42,406 nucleotides of DNA from Ferrimonas senticii DSM 18821 (GTDB lineage: Bacteria; Pseudomonadota; Gammaproteobacteria; Enterobacterales; Shewanellaceae): positions 1 to 42,406 of the forward strand of contig NZ_KE383900.1 in NCBI RefSeq assembly GCF_000422665.1, read 5' to 3'. How positions within the stretch are numbered: the stretch's first letter is position 1; each line of letters begins with the position of its first letter. The translations under genes were made by a program, and so were the position numbers. The notes beneath the pieces are model-generated. The model worked only from the letters and a program-made list of their open reading frames with translations, had not been told where the DNA came from and did no database searches. Shown piece after piece: positions 8,398 to 16,881 of the stretch.

Positions 8398-8427
8398 TAA
8401 AAAAGCGGCTCCAGAACGGAGCCGCTT
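8398..8427 (-). terminator. Rho-independent terminator after the nucleoside transporter
   Basis: The stem AAGCGGCTCC/GGAGCCGCTT (8403-8412, 8418-8427) has a 5-nt loop. A U-run follows on the minus strand (A-run from 8398). It adjoins the end of repeat block A. Confidence 0.85.
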
Positions 8428-8451
8428 TGTGGTCTTGGCAGTGGGTTATCG

Positions 8452-9711
8452 CTACGCCAGCGAGAAGAAAATGCCGGCGATCGCCGCGCTCATTAAGTTA
8501 GAGCAGCTGGCAGCAATCAAAGTGCGTACACCGTATTTAGCAATAAAGTCGCGGCGAGATGGGCACAGAGTGCCAATGCCGCCAATCAGAATGCCGATAG
8601 AGGCGATGTTGGCAAAGCCACACAGGGCGAAGCTAACAATCACTTGGGTTTTCGCTTGCAGCAACTGACCACCAGCCGCTAACACCGCCGCTGGATCTTT
8701 CAGATACGGCGACAGATCGGAGTAGGCCACGAATTCGTTAACGATGATCTTCTTGCCGATCAGCGCCCCAGCGATGTCGATATCCGCCAGCGGCACCCCT
8801 AATAGGAACGCCAATGGGGCGAAGATCCAACCAAGGATAATCTCCAGCGACAGCTCCCAACCAAACAAGCCACCTAGGCTGCCCAGCAGGACGTTTACCA
8901 AAGCCACCAGACCGATCATGGTCACCAGCATGGCACCGATCGCCGCCGCCAATTTCAGGCCGCTCATCGCGCCCTCACCGGCCGCCGCCAGCACGTTCTC
9001 TGGGCGTTTGCCATCGAACTGAGTTTCTTTGCTGATGGTGTATTGCGGAGTGGTGGTTTCTGGGATCACCAGCTTGGCAAACAGAATACCGCCGGGTACC
9101 GCCATAAAGGACGCCGCTAACAGGTAGTTCATATCAACCCCCATCATCGCGTAACCCGCCAATACCGTGCCGGAAACCGACGCCATACCACCACACATGA
9201 TGGCGAAGAACTCGGAATCGCTCATCTTCGGCATGTAAGGCTTCACCACCAACGGCGCTTCGCTTTGACCAACAAAGGCGTTGGCCACCGCCGACATCGA
9301 TTCCGCCTGTGAAGTGCCCAGCGCCTTAGCGACTAAGCCACCGATGGTGCGGATCACCAACTGCATAATGCCCAAATAGTAAAGCACCGCGATAAAGGCG
9401 GAGAAGAAGATAACCAGCGGCAACACGTTGAGAGCGAAAACAAAGCCAATGCCTTCAACCGAGAAGTTCACCAAGTTGCCAAACAGGAAGCGAATGCCCG
9501 CTTTGCCGCTGTCTAATACCGCATGAACCCCATGAGACAAGCCTTGTAATGCCTGTCGACCCAGCGGCACATACAGCACCAAGGCGCCAATCGCCATTTG
9601 CATTAACAGCGCCAAACTGACGGTACGCCAGTTGATAGCGCGACGGTTGGTGGAGATCAAAAAGCCGATCAGCACCAACACCGCGATGCCAACAAAACCA
9701 ATTGCAAACAT
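8452..9711 (-). CDS. nupC: Concentrative nucleoside transporter (CNT/NupC family)
   Basis: A 419-residue inner-membrane protein of the CNT family, which imports nucleosides with H+ or Na+. It is hydrophobic almost throughout. The family core motifs are visible, including GQSEAPLVVKPY (nucleoside-binding loop), the MASVSGTVLAGY segment, and NEFVAYSDL near residue 320. The length is close to the usual 400-420. Its start lies 9 nt downstream of the stop of the purine nucleoside phosphorylase gene, so the two form an operon that couples uptake of nucleosides to phosphorolysis. The symbol nupC denotes the family; its specificity among nucleosides is not known from sequence. Confidence 0.9.
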   Translation of the reverse strand: MFAIGFVGIAVLVLIGFLISTNRRAINWRTVSLALLMQMAIGALVLYVPLGRQALQGLSHGVHAVLDSGKAGIRFLFGNLVNFSVEGIGFVFALNVLPLVIFFSAFIAVLYYLGIMQLVIRTIGGLVAKALGTSQAESMSAVANAFVGQSEAPLVVKPYMPKMSDSEFFAIMCGGMASVSGTVLAGYAMMGVDMNYLLAASFMAVPGGILFAKLVIPETTTPQYTISKETQFDGKRPENVLAAAGEGAMSGLKLAAAIGAMLVTMIGLVALVNVLLGSLGGLFGWELSLEIILGWIFAPLAFLLGVPLADIDIAGALIGKKIIVNEFVAYSDLSPYLKDPAAVLAAGGQLLQAKTQVIVSFALCGFANIASIGILIGGIGTLCPSRRDFIAKYGVRTLIAASCSNLMSAAIAGIFFSLA

Positions 9712-9720
9712 GGGAGATCC

Positions 9721-10551
9721 TTATGCCGCAAAGTGGCTTTGCATAAACTGTTCAATCAGTTTGATGAAGTTGCCTTCGGCAAGCTTGGCGCTGGCCAGGG
9801 TTTGCTCGTGAGACAATTCAACGTCACCGAGTCCTTCAGCCATGTTGGTGATGGCACAGATCGCCAGCACCGGCAGGCCGCAATGGGCCGCAGAGATCAC
9901 TTCTGGAACCACGGACATACCCACCACATCGGCACCGATAATCTGCATCATGCGGATCTCAGCCGGGGTTTCGAAGTTCGGTCCGGTGTAGGAGACAAAC
10001 ACCCCTTGGTTCAGGTGGATGTTGTTGTTTTGGGCAACCTGCAAGGCTTCGGCGCGCAGATCGCGATCGTAGGCGTTGGCAAGACTGAAGAAGCGCGGGC
10101 CGTAAGCCTCATCATTCGGGCCACACATTGGCGATTCCGGCATGGTATTGATGTGATCGGTAAACATCACCAATGAGCCCACATCAATTCGCTCTGGACG
10201 CAGCGAACCGGCGGCGTTGGTCACCAGTACAAATTCACAGCCTAAGCGCTTGAAGGTGCGGATTGGGGTGGTCATCACCTTCATATCACTGTTTTCGTAG
10301 TAGTGACCACGGCCCTTCATGCACACCACATCGACACCGTGCAGTCGCCCCAACACCAATTCGCCAGAGTGGCCGGAAACGGTGCTGACTGGGAAGCCCG
10401 CCAGCTGCGCGTAAGGGATCACCACTTTGTCTTCTAACGCATCGGCGATCACCCCTAGGCCAGAGCCTAAGATCAAGGCCGCTTTCGGGTTAAAACCTGG
10501 CTTACGGGCGCGGATGGTATCCACCGCCACCAATACTGGATCGTGTTTCAT
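9721..10551 (-). CDS. Purine nucleoside phosphorylase (inosine/guanosine type)
   Basis: A 276-residue trimeric-type PNP that splits inosine/guanosine with phosphate into base and ribose-1-phosphate. The visible family motifs are GSGLG (phosphate loop), GHSGELVLG, MKGRGHYYE, VTNAAGS and, near the C-terminus, AITNMAEG, whose Asn binds 6-oxopurines. I chose ATG 10551 (MKHDPVLVAV...). An upstream extension in the same frame to 10704 crosses the intergenic region and does not look like PNP. The ribosome binding site is weak. It is first in the operon with the CNT transporter and divergent from a LysR gene. A palindrome lies 52-71 bp upstream. Confidence 0.9.
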   Translation of the reverse strand: MKHDPVLVAVDTIRARKPGFNPKAALILGSGLGVIADALEDKVVIPYAQLAGFPVSTVSGHSGELVLGRLHGVDVVCMKGRGHYYENSDMKVMTTPIRTFKRLGCEFVLVTNAAGSLRPERIDVGSLVMFTDHINTMPESPMCGPNDEAYGPRFFSLANAYDRDLRAEALQVAQNNNIHLNQGVFVSYTGPNFETPAEIRMMQIIGADVVGMSVVPEVISAAHCGLPVLAICAITNMAEGLGDVELSHEQTLASAKLAEGNFIKLIEQFMQSHFAA

Positions 10552-10602
10552 TTTTATTGTTGCTCTTGTAGGTACAGAGGCGAGCAAAATAGCAAAAAAC
10601 CC

Positions 10603-10622
10603 ATTTGCGAACGTATGCAAAT
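10603..10622. promoter_or_regulatory. LacI/PurR/CytR-type palindromic operator
   Basis: ATTTGCGAACGTATGCAAAT is a 20-bp dyad: ATTTGC and GCAAAT arms around a central ACGT. A central CpG with GCAAA-type arms is typical of LacI-family (PurR, CytR) operators. It sits in the 139-bp region between the PNP and LysR genes, so it could control either or both. Confidence 0.5.
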
Positions 10623-10647
10623 ACCCCACTATCGTGCTGATTTTCAG

Positions 10648-10653
10648 TATAAT
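10648..10653 (+). promoter_or_regulatory. Consensus -10 box of the LysR-gene promoter
   Basis: A perfect TATAAT 37 nt before the GTG start of the LysR gene. No good -35 is seen, as is common for activated or autoregulated promoters. Confidence 0.45.
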
Positions 10654-10690
10654 CCGCCAAAATTTCCCTCTCGAACGACGGCTAATTGCG

Positions 10691-11575
10691 GTGATAAACG
10701 ACAAATTGACCCTGCGCGCCCTGCGCTATTTTTCGGTACTGGCTCAGACCCGCCATTTCGGCCAAGCCGCCGAGCGCTTGAATATCACCACCTCGCCGCT
10801 GAGCAGCAACATCAAAGAGCTGGAACAACAGCTGGGGGTTAGCTTGTTTGAGCGCAACTCCCGCAATGTCCGGTTAACCGCCGCCGGCCACGCCTTAAAA
10901 GCCGAATGTGAGCAGCTATTCAAACAGCTAGATCAGTCGATTATTCGGGTGCAGCAGGTCGCTCAAGGGGAGTTGGCCGATCTGACCATCGGCTTGATCA
11001 GTACCGCCTTTTGGTCAGGGCTCGGTGAGCTGCTGACGGCGCAGCGGCAACGGCGACCACAGCAACAACTGGAACTGATTGAGGCCAGCCCGCAACAGCA
11101 AAAGAAACTGATATTGGCCAAGCAGCTCGACATTGGCTTAGTGCGTTACGCCGACGCCCAGCAAATTGCGCCATTAACCGCACGGCGCTTAACCCATGAA
11201 CCGTTCATGGTCGCCCTCAATGCCCAGCATCCGTTGGCTCAACAGCCGCAACTGAGTTTTAGCCAAGTGGCACACCATCAATGGTGCGTATTCAATCGGC
11301 AAAATTCCGCGTCGACCGAACTGTTATTGGCCGCCAGCCAGCAGCAAGGGATAACGCCGTTGGCGCTCAAATCATTTATCGAACCCAATACCCTGATGGC
11401 CTACGTCGCCCACAGTGACAACGTCGCCATTGTTCCCGCCAGTTTTGCCAACCAGCACTGGCACAATCTCACCTTCATTCCTTTCGATGAGCCACTCGAA
11501 GCGGGGCTTTGGGCGATATTCCACCAACCATCTCTGCCCGTTACTGCCACCGAATTCTTAAACCATTTAACTTAA
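10691..11575 (+). CDS. LysR family transcriptional regulator
   Basis: A 294-residue LysR-type regulator. The N-terminal winged helix-turn-helix covers about residues 5-64 (LRALRYFSVLAQTRHFGQAAERL..., then SPLSSNIKELEQQLG). A two-lobed effector-binding domain runs from about residue 90. The start is GTG 10691, where homology begins. Being divergent from the PNP-CNT operon, it is a natural candidate for its local regulator. E. coli PunR, which controls a purine nucleoside transporter, is a known LysR precedent. The stop codon TAA at 11573 is also the first base triplet of repeat block B. Confidence 0.85.
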   Translation: MINDKLTLRALRYFSVLAQTRHFGQAAERLNITTSPLSSNIKELEQQLGVSLFERNSRNVRLTAAGHALKAECEQLFKQLDQSIIRVQQVAQGELADLTIGLISTAFWSGLGELLTAQRQRRPQQQLELIEASPQQQKKLILAKQLDIGLVRYADAQQIAPLTARRLTHEPFMVALNAQHPLAQQPQLSFSQVAHHQWCVFNRQNSASTELLLAASQQQGITPLALKSFIEPNTLMAYVAHSDNVAIVPASFANQHWHNLTFIPFDEPLEAGLWAIFHQPSLPVTATEFLNHLT

Positions 11576-12629
11576 TCATCTGGTCAATACAGCTTTCCCG
11601 ATGAACGCTCTAGCCTCCGGCGATCAAGGGCAATGCGCTGTGAAATCCCCTCGTTCTCACCGCAAAGGGGTAGCCGCGAACATGTTCGCGGGATTATTGA
11701 ACCGCTGACGGTTGCTCCATCGGGCTTTAGCTCTTACTGCCCACTGCGAGCTAATCACTATCAACTCTCTTCTCTTTGCCTCCGGCGGCCAAGGGCTGCG
11801 CCCTTTGGAATCCCCTTAGCCTCCAAGGTTGACGAGAGCCTCTCGTTCCCACCGCACTGCGCGGCAGCATCGGCCCGAGGCGGCATCCCTGCCTTCACGG
11901 GCCTCTCGGGCATCCTGCCCTCGGCTTGCCGCTACGTTTGCGGTTTCACTCGGCGTCAACAAGTCGGCTTAGAGCCGTCATAGCAACCGTCATCAGAAGT
12001 ATCAAGGACAGCAATTCTCTGGCAACGGTTGCGCCAACGGGTTTTGGCCGACTCGCGGCGCTGAGCGGTGTGCTGCGCATTGAGGCCGGAGGGCAGGATG
12101 CCCGAAGTGCGCTGCTAAGCCATGGATGGCGCATCAGCGCAGTGCCGAAAGGAGCAGCACAAGGAGCGAAGGGGTGTCGCCGTGTTGGAGGCGCTGGGGT
12201 GTGCAGAGGGCGCAGCCCTTGCCCGCCGGAGGCTAATGGCTATGGAATGGGAGATTGAGTGTCGTCGGTATTAGCTGCCATCGGCAATATTGGCCTTGCT
12301 ACCCACGGCGAACTAATCATTGCTATCGCTCTTATCTTTAACCTCCGGTGGCCAAGGGCTGCGCCCTTTGGAATCCCCTTAGCCTCCAAGGTTGACGAGA
12401 GCCCCTCGTTCTCACCGCACTTCGCGGCAGCATCGGCCCGAGGCGGCATCCCTGCCTTCACGGGCCTCTCGGGCATCCTGCCCTCGGCTTGCCGCTACGT
12501 TTGCGGTTTCACTCGGCGTCAACAAGTCGGCTTAGAGCCGTCATAGCAACCGTCATCAGAAGTATCAAGGACAGCAATTTTCTGGCAGCGGTTACGCCAA
12601 CGGGCTTTGGCCGACTCGCGGCGCCGAAG
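11573..12629. repeat. Intergenic repeat block B (tandem X-Y-W-X array)
   Basis: A gene-free stretch of about 1.1 kb that begins at the LysR stop codon with TAATCATCTGGTC. The order is: a diverged leader with an 18-bp perfect palindrome (11674-11691), linker W (about 11725-11775), X (11776-12014), Y (12026-12258), W (about 12290-12340), a second nearly identical X (12340-12580), and a truncated Y (12589-12625). The two X copies are about 564 bp apart. X and Y read as inverted, diverged versions of one sequence. Hairpins include GGGCAGGATGCCC, AAGGGCTGCGCCCTT and CGGGCATCCTGCCC. Open frames through it repeat with the modules and are not called. Confidence 0.85.
11674..11691. repeat. Perfect 18-bp palindrome
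   Basis: CCGCGAACATGTTCGCGG is fully self-complementary. It occurs only in the leader of block B within this window. Confidence 0.6.
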
Positions 12630-12708
12630 CCTGAGTCCGGCGGCCAGCCCGTCCAAATTTACTGACGGTCGCCAGTGATTGCAGATGGTCAACAATTGCC
12701 CACCCAGG

Positions 12709-12727
12709 TTTACCTTAACGTAAAGGT
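12709..12727 (+). promoter_or_regulatory. LiuR operator upstream of liuR
   Basis: The dyad ACCTTAACGTAAAGGT (12712-12727), 14 of 16 positions symmetric, lies within the longer match TTTACCTTAACGTAAA. This fits the general MerR pattern (ACCTT...AAGGT) and my recollection of the LiuR box of Shewanella-type genomes. It is 44 bp before the liuR start, as expected for autoregulation and control of the liu operon. Confidence 0.65.
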
Positions 12728-12770
12728 GAGATACGTTAATCGCATGTAACAACACACGGACGCGGTTACG

Positions 12771-13178
12771 ATGCCAACCAAAGAAACTACGTACTCCATC
12801 AGCGAGTTGTCGAAAGAGTTCGACATCACCACCCGCGCGATCCGCTTCTACGAAGACCAAGGGTTACTGAAGCCTAAGCGCCGCGGCCAAACTCGGATCT
12901 ACAACCTGCAAGACCGAGTGCGCCTGAAACTGATCCTGCGCGGCAAACGTTTGGGCTTTTCGTTAGCGGAAACCGGCCGCCTATTTGACCTCTATGACGC
13001 CGATCGCAGCAGCCGCACCCAGCTGCACACCATGCTGGAGCTTGTGTCGGAGAAAAAGGCCGACTTGCAGCAGCAGATGGACGACATCCGGGTGATCATG
13101 ATGGAGCTGAACTCCGCCGAAACTCAGTGCCTCGACGCACTGGCGCAATTACCCGAGCAAAGCCTCGCCGACAACTAA
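12771..13178 (+). CDS. liuR: MerR family regulator of leucine degradation, LiuR
   Basis: A 135-residue MerR-type regulator. Residues 7-75 form the winged helix (YSISELSKEFDITTRAIRFYEDQGL...). A coiled-coil dimerisation helix follows at about 85-120 (LVSEKKADLQQQMDDIRVIMMEL). There is no cysteine metal-binding loop, so it is not a metal sensor. LiuR represses or activates leucine/isovalerate genes in response to branched-chain intermediates; the identity rests on its position directly before liuABCDE and on its sequence. An operator lies just upstream. The ribosome binding site is weak. Confidence 0.9.
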   Translation: MPTKETTYSISELSKEFDITTRAIRFYEDQGLLKPKRRGQTRIYNLQDRVRLKLILRGKRLGFSLAETGRLFDLYDADRSSRTQLHTMLELVSEKKADLQQQMDDIRVIMMELNSAETQCLDALAQLPEQSLADN

Positions 13179-13181
13179 TGC

Positions 13182-13202
13182 GGCGGGGTAGCCCACCCCG
13201 CC
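13182..13202 (+). other. Hairpin between liuR and liuA
   Basis: A perfect 7-bp stem GGCGGGG/CCCCGCC (13182-13188, 13196-13202) with a 7-nt loop. It is followed by TAAAAA, not a T-run. It lies in the 121-nt gap after liuR. It may slow decay or partly separate regulator and enzyme expression, but it is not a classical terminator. Confidence 0.45.
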
Positions 13203-13299
13203 TAAAAACAACCACAGCAGATTAGAGATCGCGCCACAGCCGCCAGCAAGAGCGGCGCGCCAACCAACTACGAGGCCAAGCCTCACCGGGAGAAGTGAC

Positions 13300-14469
13300 A
13301 TGGAACTGTACCTCAACACCTTTAACTTTGGCCTTGGCGACACTGCCGAGATGCTGCGCGATGCCGTGCGCGATTTTGCCCAAGCGGAAATTGCGCCGAT
13401 GGCGGAAAGCATCGACCGCGACAACGCCTTCCCCAACGAACTGTGGCGCAAATTTGGCGACATGGGTTTGCTTGGGATCACCGTCGATGAGCAGTATGGC
13501 GGTGCCGGCATGGGCTACCTTGAGCACGTAATCGCGATGGAGGAGATCTCCCGCGCCTCAGCCTCGGTAGGGCTCTCCTACGGCGCTCACTCCAACCTCT
13601 GCGTTAACCAAATTCACCGCAACGGCAACGACGCGCAGAAGCAAAAGTACCTGCCGAAATTGGTCAGTGGCGAACACATCGGCGCGCTGGCGATGAGTGA
13701 GCCCGGCGCCGGTTCCGACGTGATGTCGATGAAACTGAAAGCGGTCAAAGATGGCGATCACTATGTGCTCAATGGCAACAAGATGTGGATCACCAACGGT
13801 CCCGATGCCGACGTCTATGTGATTTACGCCAAAACCGATCCCGAGGGCGGCAGCCGCAGTGTCAGCGCCTTTATTGTCGAGCGCGGCAGCGCTGGCTTTA
13901 GCCAAGCGCAGAAGCTCGACAAACTGGGGATGCGCGGCTCCAACACCTGCGAATTGGTGTTTGAGGATGTCCGAGTGCCGGCAGAAAACCTGCTGGGCAA
14001 CGAAGGCGATGGTGCCAAAATCTTAATGAGTGGCCTTGATTACGAACGAGTGGTGCTCTCCGGCGGCCCGCTCGGGATCATGGCCGCCTGCGTCGATAAC
14101 GTGATGCCCTACATCGCTCAGCGCCAGCAGTTCGGTAAAGCGATTGGCGAATTCCAATTGGTGCAGGGCAAAGTCGCCGACATGTACACCCGCGCTAACG
14201 CCGCTCGCGCCTTTGTTTATGCGGTCGCCGCCAGTTGCGATCGCGGCGAAACCACCCGTAAAGAAGCCGCTGGCGCGATTCTTTACAGCGCCGAGTTGGC
14301 AACCCAATTGGCACTGGATGCGATTCAGCTGCTCGGCGGCAACGGCTACATCAATGAATACGCCACCGGCCGCTTGCTGCGCGATGCCAAGCTGTACGAA
14401 ATCGGCGCCGGCACCAGTGAAATTCGCCGCTTTTTGATTGGCCGCGAGCTGATGAACGAGATGAAGTAA
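13300..14469 (+). CDS. liuA: Isovaleryl-CoA dehydrogenase
   Basis: A 389-residue FAD acyl-CoA dehydrogenase that oxidises isovaleryl-CoA to 3-methylcrotonyl-CoA in leucine breakdown, passing electrons to ETF. Family motifs are visible: [13 protein letters not shown] and [10 protein letters not shown] for FAD/substrate binding, and a C-terminal [12 protein letters not shown] segment. The catalytic Glu is placed as in isovaleryl-CoA dehydrogenases, in [13 protein letters not shown] (about residue 250), not at the usual C-terminal site. GAGAAG lies just before the ATG. It is the first enzyme gene of the liu operon, 10 nt from liuB. Confidence 0.93.
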   Translation: MELYLNTFNFGLGDTAEMLRDAVRDFAQAEIAPMAESIDRDNAFPNELWRKFGDMGLLGITVDEQYGGAGMGYLEHVIAMEEISRASASVGLSYGAHSNLCVNQIHRNGNDAQKQKYLPKLVSGEHIGALAMSEPGAGSDVMSMKLKAVKDGDHYVLNGNKMWITNGPDADVYVIYAKTDPEGGSRSVSAFIVERGSAGFSQAQKLDKLGMRGSNTCELVFEDVRVPAENLLGNEGDGAKILMSGLDYERVVLSGGPLGIMAACVDNVMPYIAQRQQFGKAIGEFQLVQGKVADMYTRANAARAFVYAVAASCDRGETTRKEAAGAILYSAELATQLALDAIQLLGGNGYINEYATGRLLRDAKLYEIGAGTSEIRRFLIGRELMNEMK

Positions 14470-14479
14470 GGGCAAGTCG

Positions 14480-16087
14480 ATGACGGTATTACGCAGCACC
14501 ATCAATCCCTCATCCCCGGAGTTTGCCGAGCGCCAACAAGGGATGAGCGAGTTAGTCCACGATCTTAAGCAGCAACTGGCGACCATTCTGCCCGGCGGCA
14601 ACCAAGCGGCACGAGAGCGCCACAGCAGTCGCGGTAAGTTGCTGCCACGCCAGCGCATCGAACAGTTGCTGGATCCCGGCGCCCCGTTTTTAGAGATTGG
14701 CCAGTTTGCCGCCTATCAATGCTATGACGACCATATCCCCGCCGCCGGCGCCATCGCAGGGATTGGCAAGGTCAACGGCATCGACTGCATGATTGTCGCC
14801 AACGACGCCACAGTCAAAGGCGGCACCTACTACCCGCTGACGGTGAAAAAACACCTGCGGGCGCAAGAGATCGCTCAGCGTTGTCATCTACCCTGCATCT
14901 ATCTGGTCGACTCCGGCGGTGCCTTTTTGCCACGCCAAGATGAGGTGTTCCCAGATCGCGACCACTTTGGCCGGATCTTCTTTAACCAAGCGCAGATGTC
15001 CGCCGCCGGCATTCCGCAAATTGCGGTGGTGATGGGGCTCTGCACCGCCGGTGGCGCCTACGTGCCAGCGATGGCCGATGAATCGATCATCGTTAAGAAC
15101 CAAGCCACCATCTTCTTGGCCGGGCCGCCATTGGTGAAAGCCGCCACCGGTGAGGAGATCAGCGCCGAAGATCTGGGCGGCGGTGCGGTTCATACCGAAA
15201 TTTCTGGGGTCGCCGATCACCTCGCCGACAACGACCAACACGCCCTACAGCTGGCCCGCCAAGCGGTGCTGCGGCTGAATCATCAAGGGGCGCAGCCGCT
15301 TAAACGGATCACCCCGCAGCCACCGAAGTTCAGCGCCGATGAGCTGTATGGCATCGTCGGCACCAACCTCAAGCAGCCGTTTGAGGTGCGCGAGGTGATT
15401 GCTCGCTTGGTCGATAACTCCGATTTCGACGAGTTTAAAGTCCGCTTTGGGGCGACGTTAGTGTGCGGCTTTGCCCACCTCAACGGTTACCCGATTGGCA
15501 TCGTCGCCAACAACGGCATTTTGTTCAGCGAATCGGCACAAAAAGGCGCCCACTTTATTGAGCTGTGTTGCCAGCGCGGCATTCCGCTGCTGTTTTTGCA
15601 AAACATCACCGGCTTTATGGTCGGCCAAAAATATGAACACGAAGGGATCGCCAAGCACGGGGCCAAGCTAGTAACCGCGGTGTCTTGTGCCAAGGTACCG
15701 AAATTCACCGTGGTGATCGGCGGCAGTTACGGCGCGGGCAACTACGGCATGTGTGGCCGCGCCTACGACCCCACCATGATGTGGAGCTGGCCAAACGCCC
15801 GTATTTCAGTGATGGGCGGCGAGCAAGCGGCAGCAGTATTGGCGCAGGTGAAAACCGATCAGCTGGCCAAACGTGGCCACAGTTGGAGCGACGCCGAACA
15901 AGCGCAATTTAAAGCGCCGATCGTCGAACAGTATGAGCGCCAAGGTCATCCCTACTACGCCTCGGCGCGGCTGTGGGACGATGGCATCATCGATCCTGCG
16001 CAAACCCGCGAGGTGCTGAGCATCGCCCTTGAAGCGGCGCTGAATGCGCCGATTGAGCCGACCAAGTTCGGCGTATTTCGGATGTAA
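14480..16087 (+). CDS. liuB: Methylcrotonyl-CoA carboxylase, carboxyltransferase (beta) subunit
   Basis: A 535-residue biotin-dependent carboxyltransferase. With LiuD it carboxylates 3-methylcrotonyl-CoA to 3-methylglutaconyl-CoA. Two crotonase-like halves are seen, with oxyanion-loop glycines in [16 protein letters not shown] (N-half) and [20 protein letters not shown] (C-half), the latter diagnostic of MCC/PCC beta chains. The length matches MCC beta (about 535). The start ATG at 14480 lies after AGGGCA. Propionyl-CoA carboxylase beta is the alternative, but operon context with liuA, C and E settles it. Confidence 0.93.
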   Translation: MTVLRSTINPSSPEFAERQQGMSELVHDLKQQLATILPGGNQAARERHSSRGKLLPRQRIEQLLDPGAPFLEIGQFAAYQCYDDHIPAAGAIAGIGKVNGIDCMIVANDATVKGGTYYPLTVKKHLRAQEIAQRCHLPCIYLVDSGGAFLPRQDEVFPDRDHFGRIFFNQAQMSAAGIPQIAVVMGLCTAGGAYVPAMADESIIVKNQATIFLAGPPLVKAATGEEISAEDLGGGAVHTEISGVADHLADNDQHALQLARQAVLRLNHQGAQPLKRITPQPPKFSADELYGIVGTNLKQPFEVREVIARLVDNSDFDEFKVRFGATLVCGFAHLNGYPIGIVANNGILFSESAQKGAHFIELCCQRGIPLLFLQNITGFMVGQKYEHEGIAKHGAKLVTAVSCAKVPKFTVVIGGSYGAGNYGMCGRAYDPTMMWSWPNARISVMGGEQAAAVLAQVKTDQLAKRGHSWSDAEQAQFKAPIVEQYERQGHPYYASARLWDDGIIDPAQTREVLSIALEAALNAPIEPTKFGVFRM

Positions 16088-16096
16088 GGGGGCCAG

Positions 16097-16879
16097 ATGC
16101 AGTTCACCACCTTACGGCTAGAAATAAACAACGACATCGCTCGGCTGACGCTGGCCCGCAGCGACAAACACAACGCCTTTGACGATGGCATGATTGCCGA
16201 GTTGCTCAGTGCCATGGCGACTATCCGCCAGCAGCCCAACCTTCGTTTGCTGGTGCTGGATGCCGACGGCAAACACTTTTGCGCCGGCGCTGATTTGGCG
16301 TGGATGCAGCGCCAAGCGCAGATGGATGAAGCCGCCAACCTCGCCGATGCCGAACAACTGGCCGAGCTATTCCATCAACTCGACACCCTACCGATCCCAG
16401 TGCTGATGCTGGTGCAAGGGGCGGCCTTTGGCGGCGCGCTCGGGCTAGTCGCCTGCGCCGATATCGTGCTGGCCGATGCTCGCGCCCGCTTCTGTCTGTC
16501 GGAAGTCAAATTGGGGCTTATTCCCGCCACCATCGGCCCTTATGTGGTGCGCGCCATCGGCCTGCGCCAAGCCCGCCGCTTTGCCCTAACCGCCGAGGTG
16601 ATCGATGCCGAGCAGGCGCTGCGACTGGGACTGGTGCATCAGCTGTGCGATGACCTTGGTGAGGCCAGCAAAGCGATGATCGCCACCCTCAGCAACAATG
16701 GCCCACAGGCACTGAAAGCCTGCAAAGCGTTGCTGCAGCAGATTGAGCACGCGCCACTGGATGAAGCGCTGCGCCGTGACACCGCCGAGCGGATCGCCGC
16801 CATTCGCGTCAGTGACGAAGGCCAGCACGGCCTGCAATCGTTCTTTGACAAACAACCGCCCCGTTGGCAAGGACGCTAG
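16097..16879 (+). CDS. liuC: Methylglutaconyl-CoA hydratase
   Basis: A 260-residue enoyl-CoA hydratase/isomerase-family enzyme that hydrates 3-methylglutaconyl-CoA to HMG-CoA. Crotonase motifs are seen: DGKHFCAGADLAWM (oxyanion) and GAAFGGALGLVACADIVLAD near residues 110-130, then FCLSEVKLGLIPATIGPYV. There is a strong AAGGGGG ribosome binding site 6 nt before the ATG. It lies between liuB and liuD in the usual order. Confidence 0.92.
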   Translation: MQFTTLRLEINNDIARLTLARSDKHNAFDDGMIAELLSAMATIRQQPNLRLLVLDADGKHFCAGADLAWMQRQAQMDEAANLADAEQLAELFHQLDTLPIPVLMLVQGAAFGGALGLVACADIVLADARARFCLSEVKLGLIPATIGPYVVRAIGLRQARRFALTAEVIDAEQALRLGLVHQLCDDLGEASKAMIATLSNNGPQALKACKALLQQIEHAPLDEALRRDTAERIAAIRVSDEGQHGLQSFFDKQPPRWQGR

Positions 16880-16881
16880 CC

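Noticed and set aside
11573-12629. CRISPR array in block B
   Set aside because: Repeat units are about 200 bp, alternate in orientation and have no regular short spacers; no cas genes are near.
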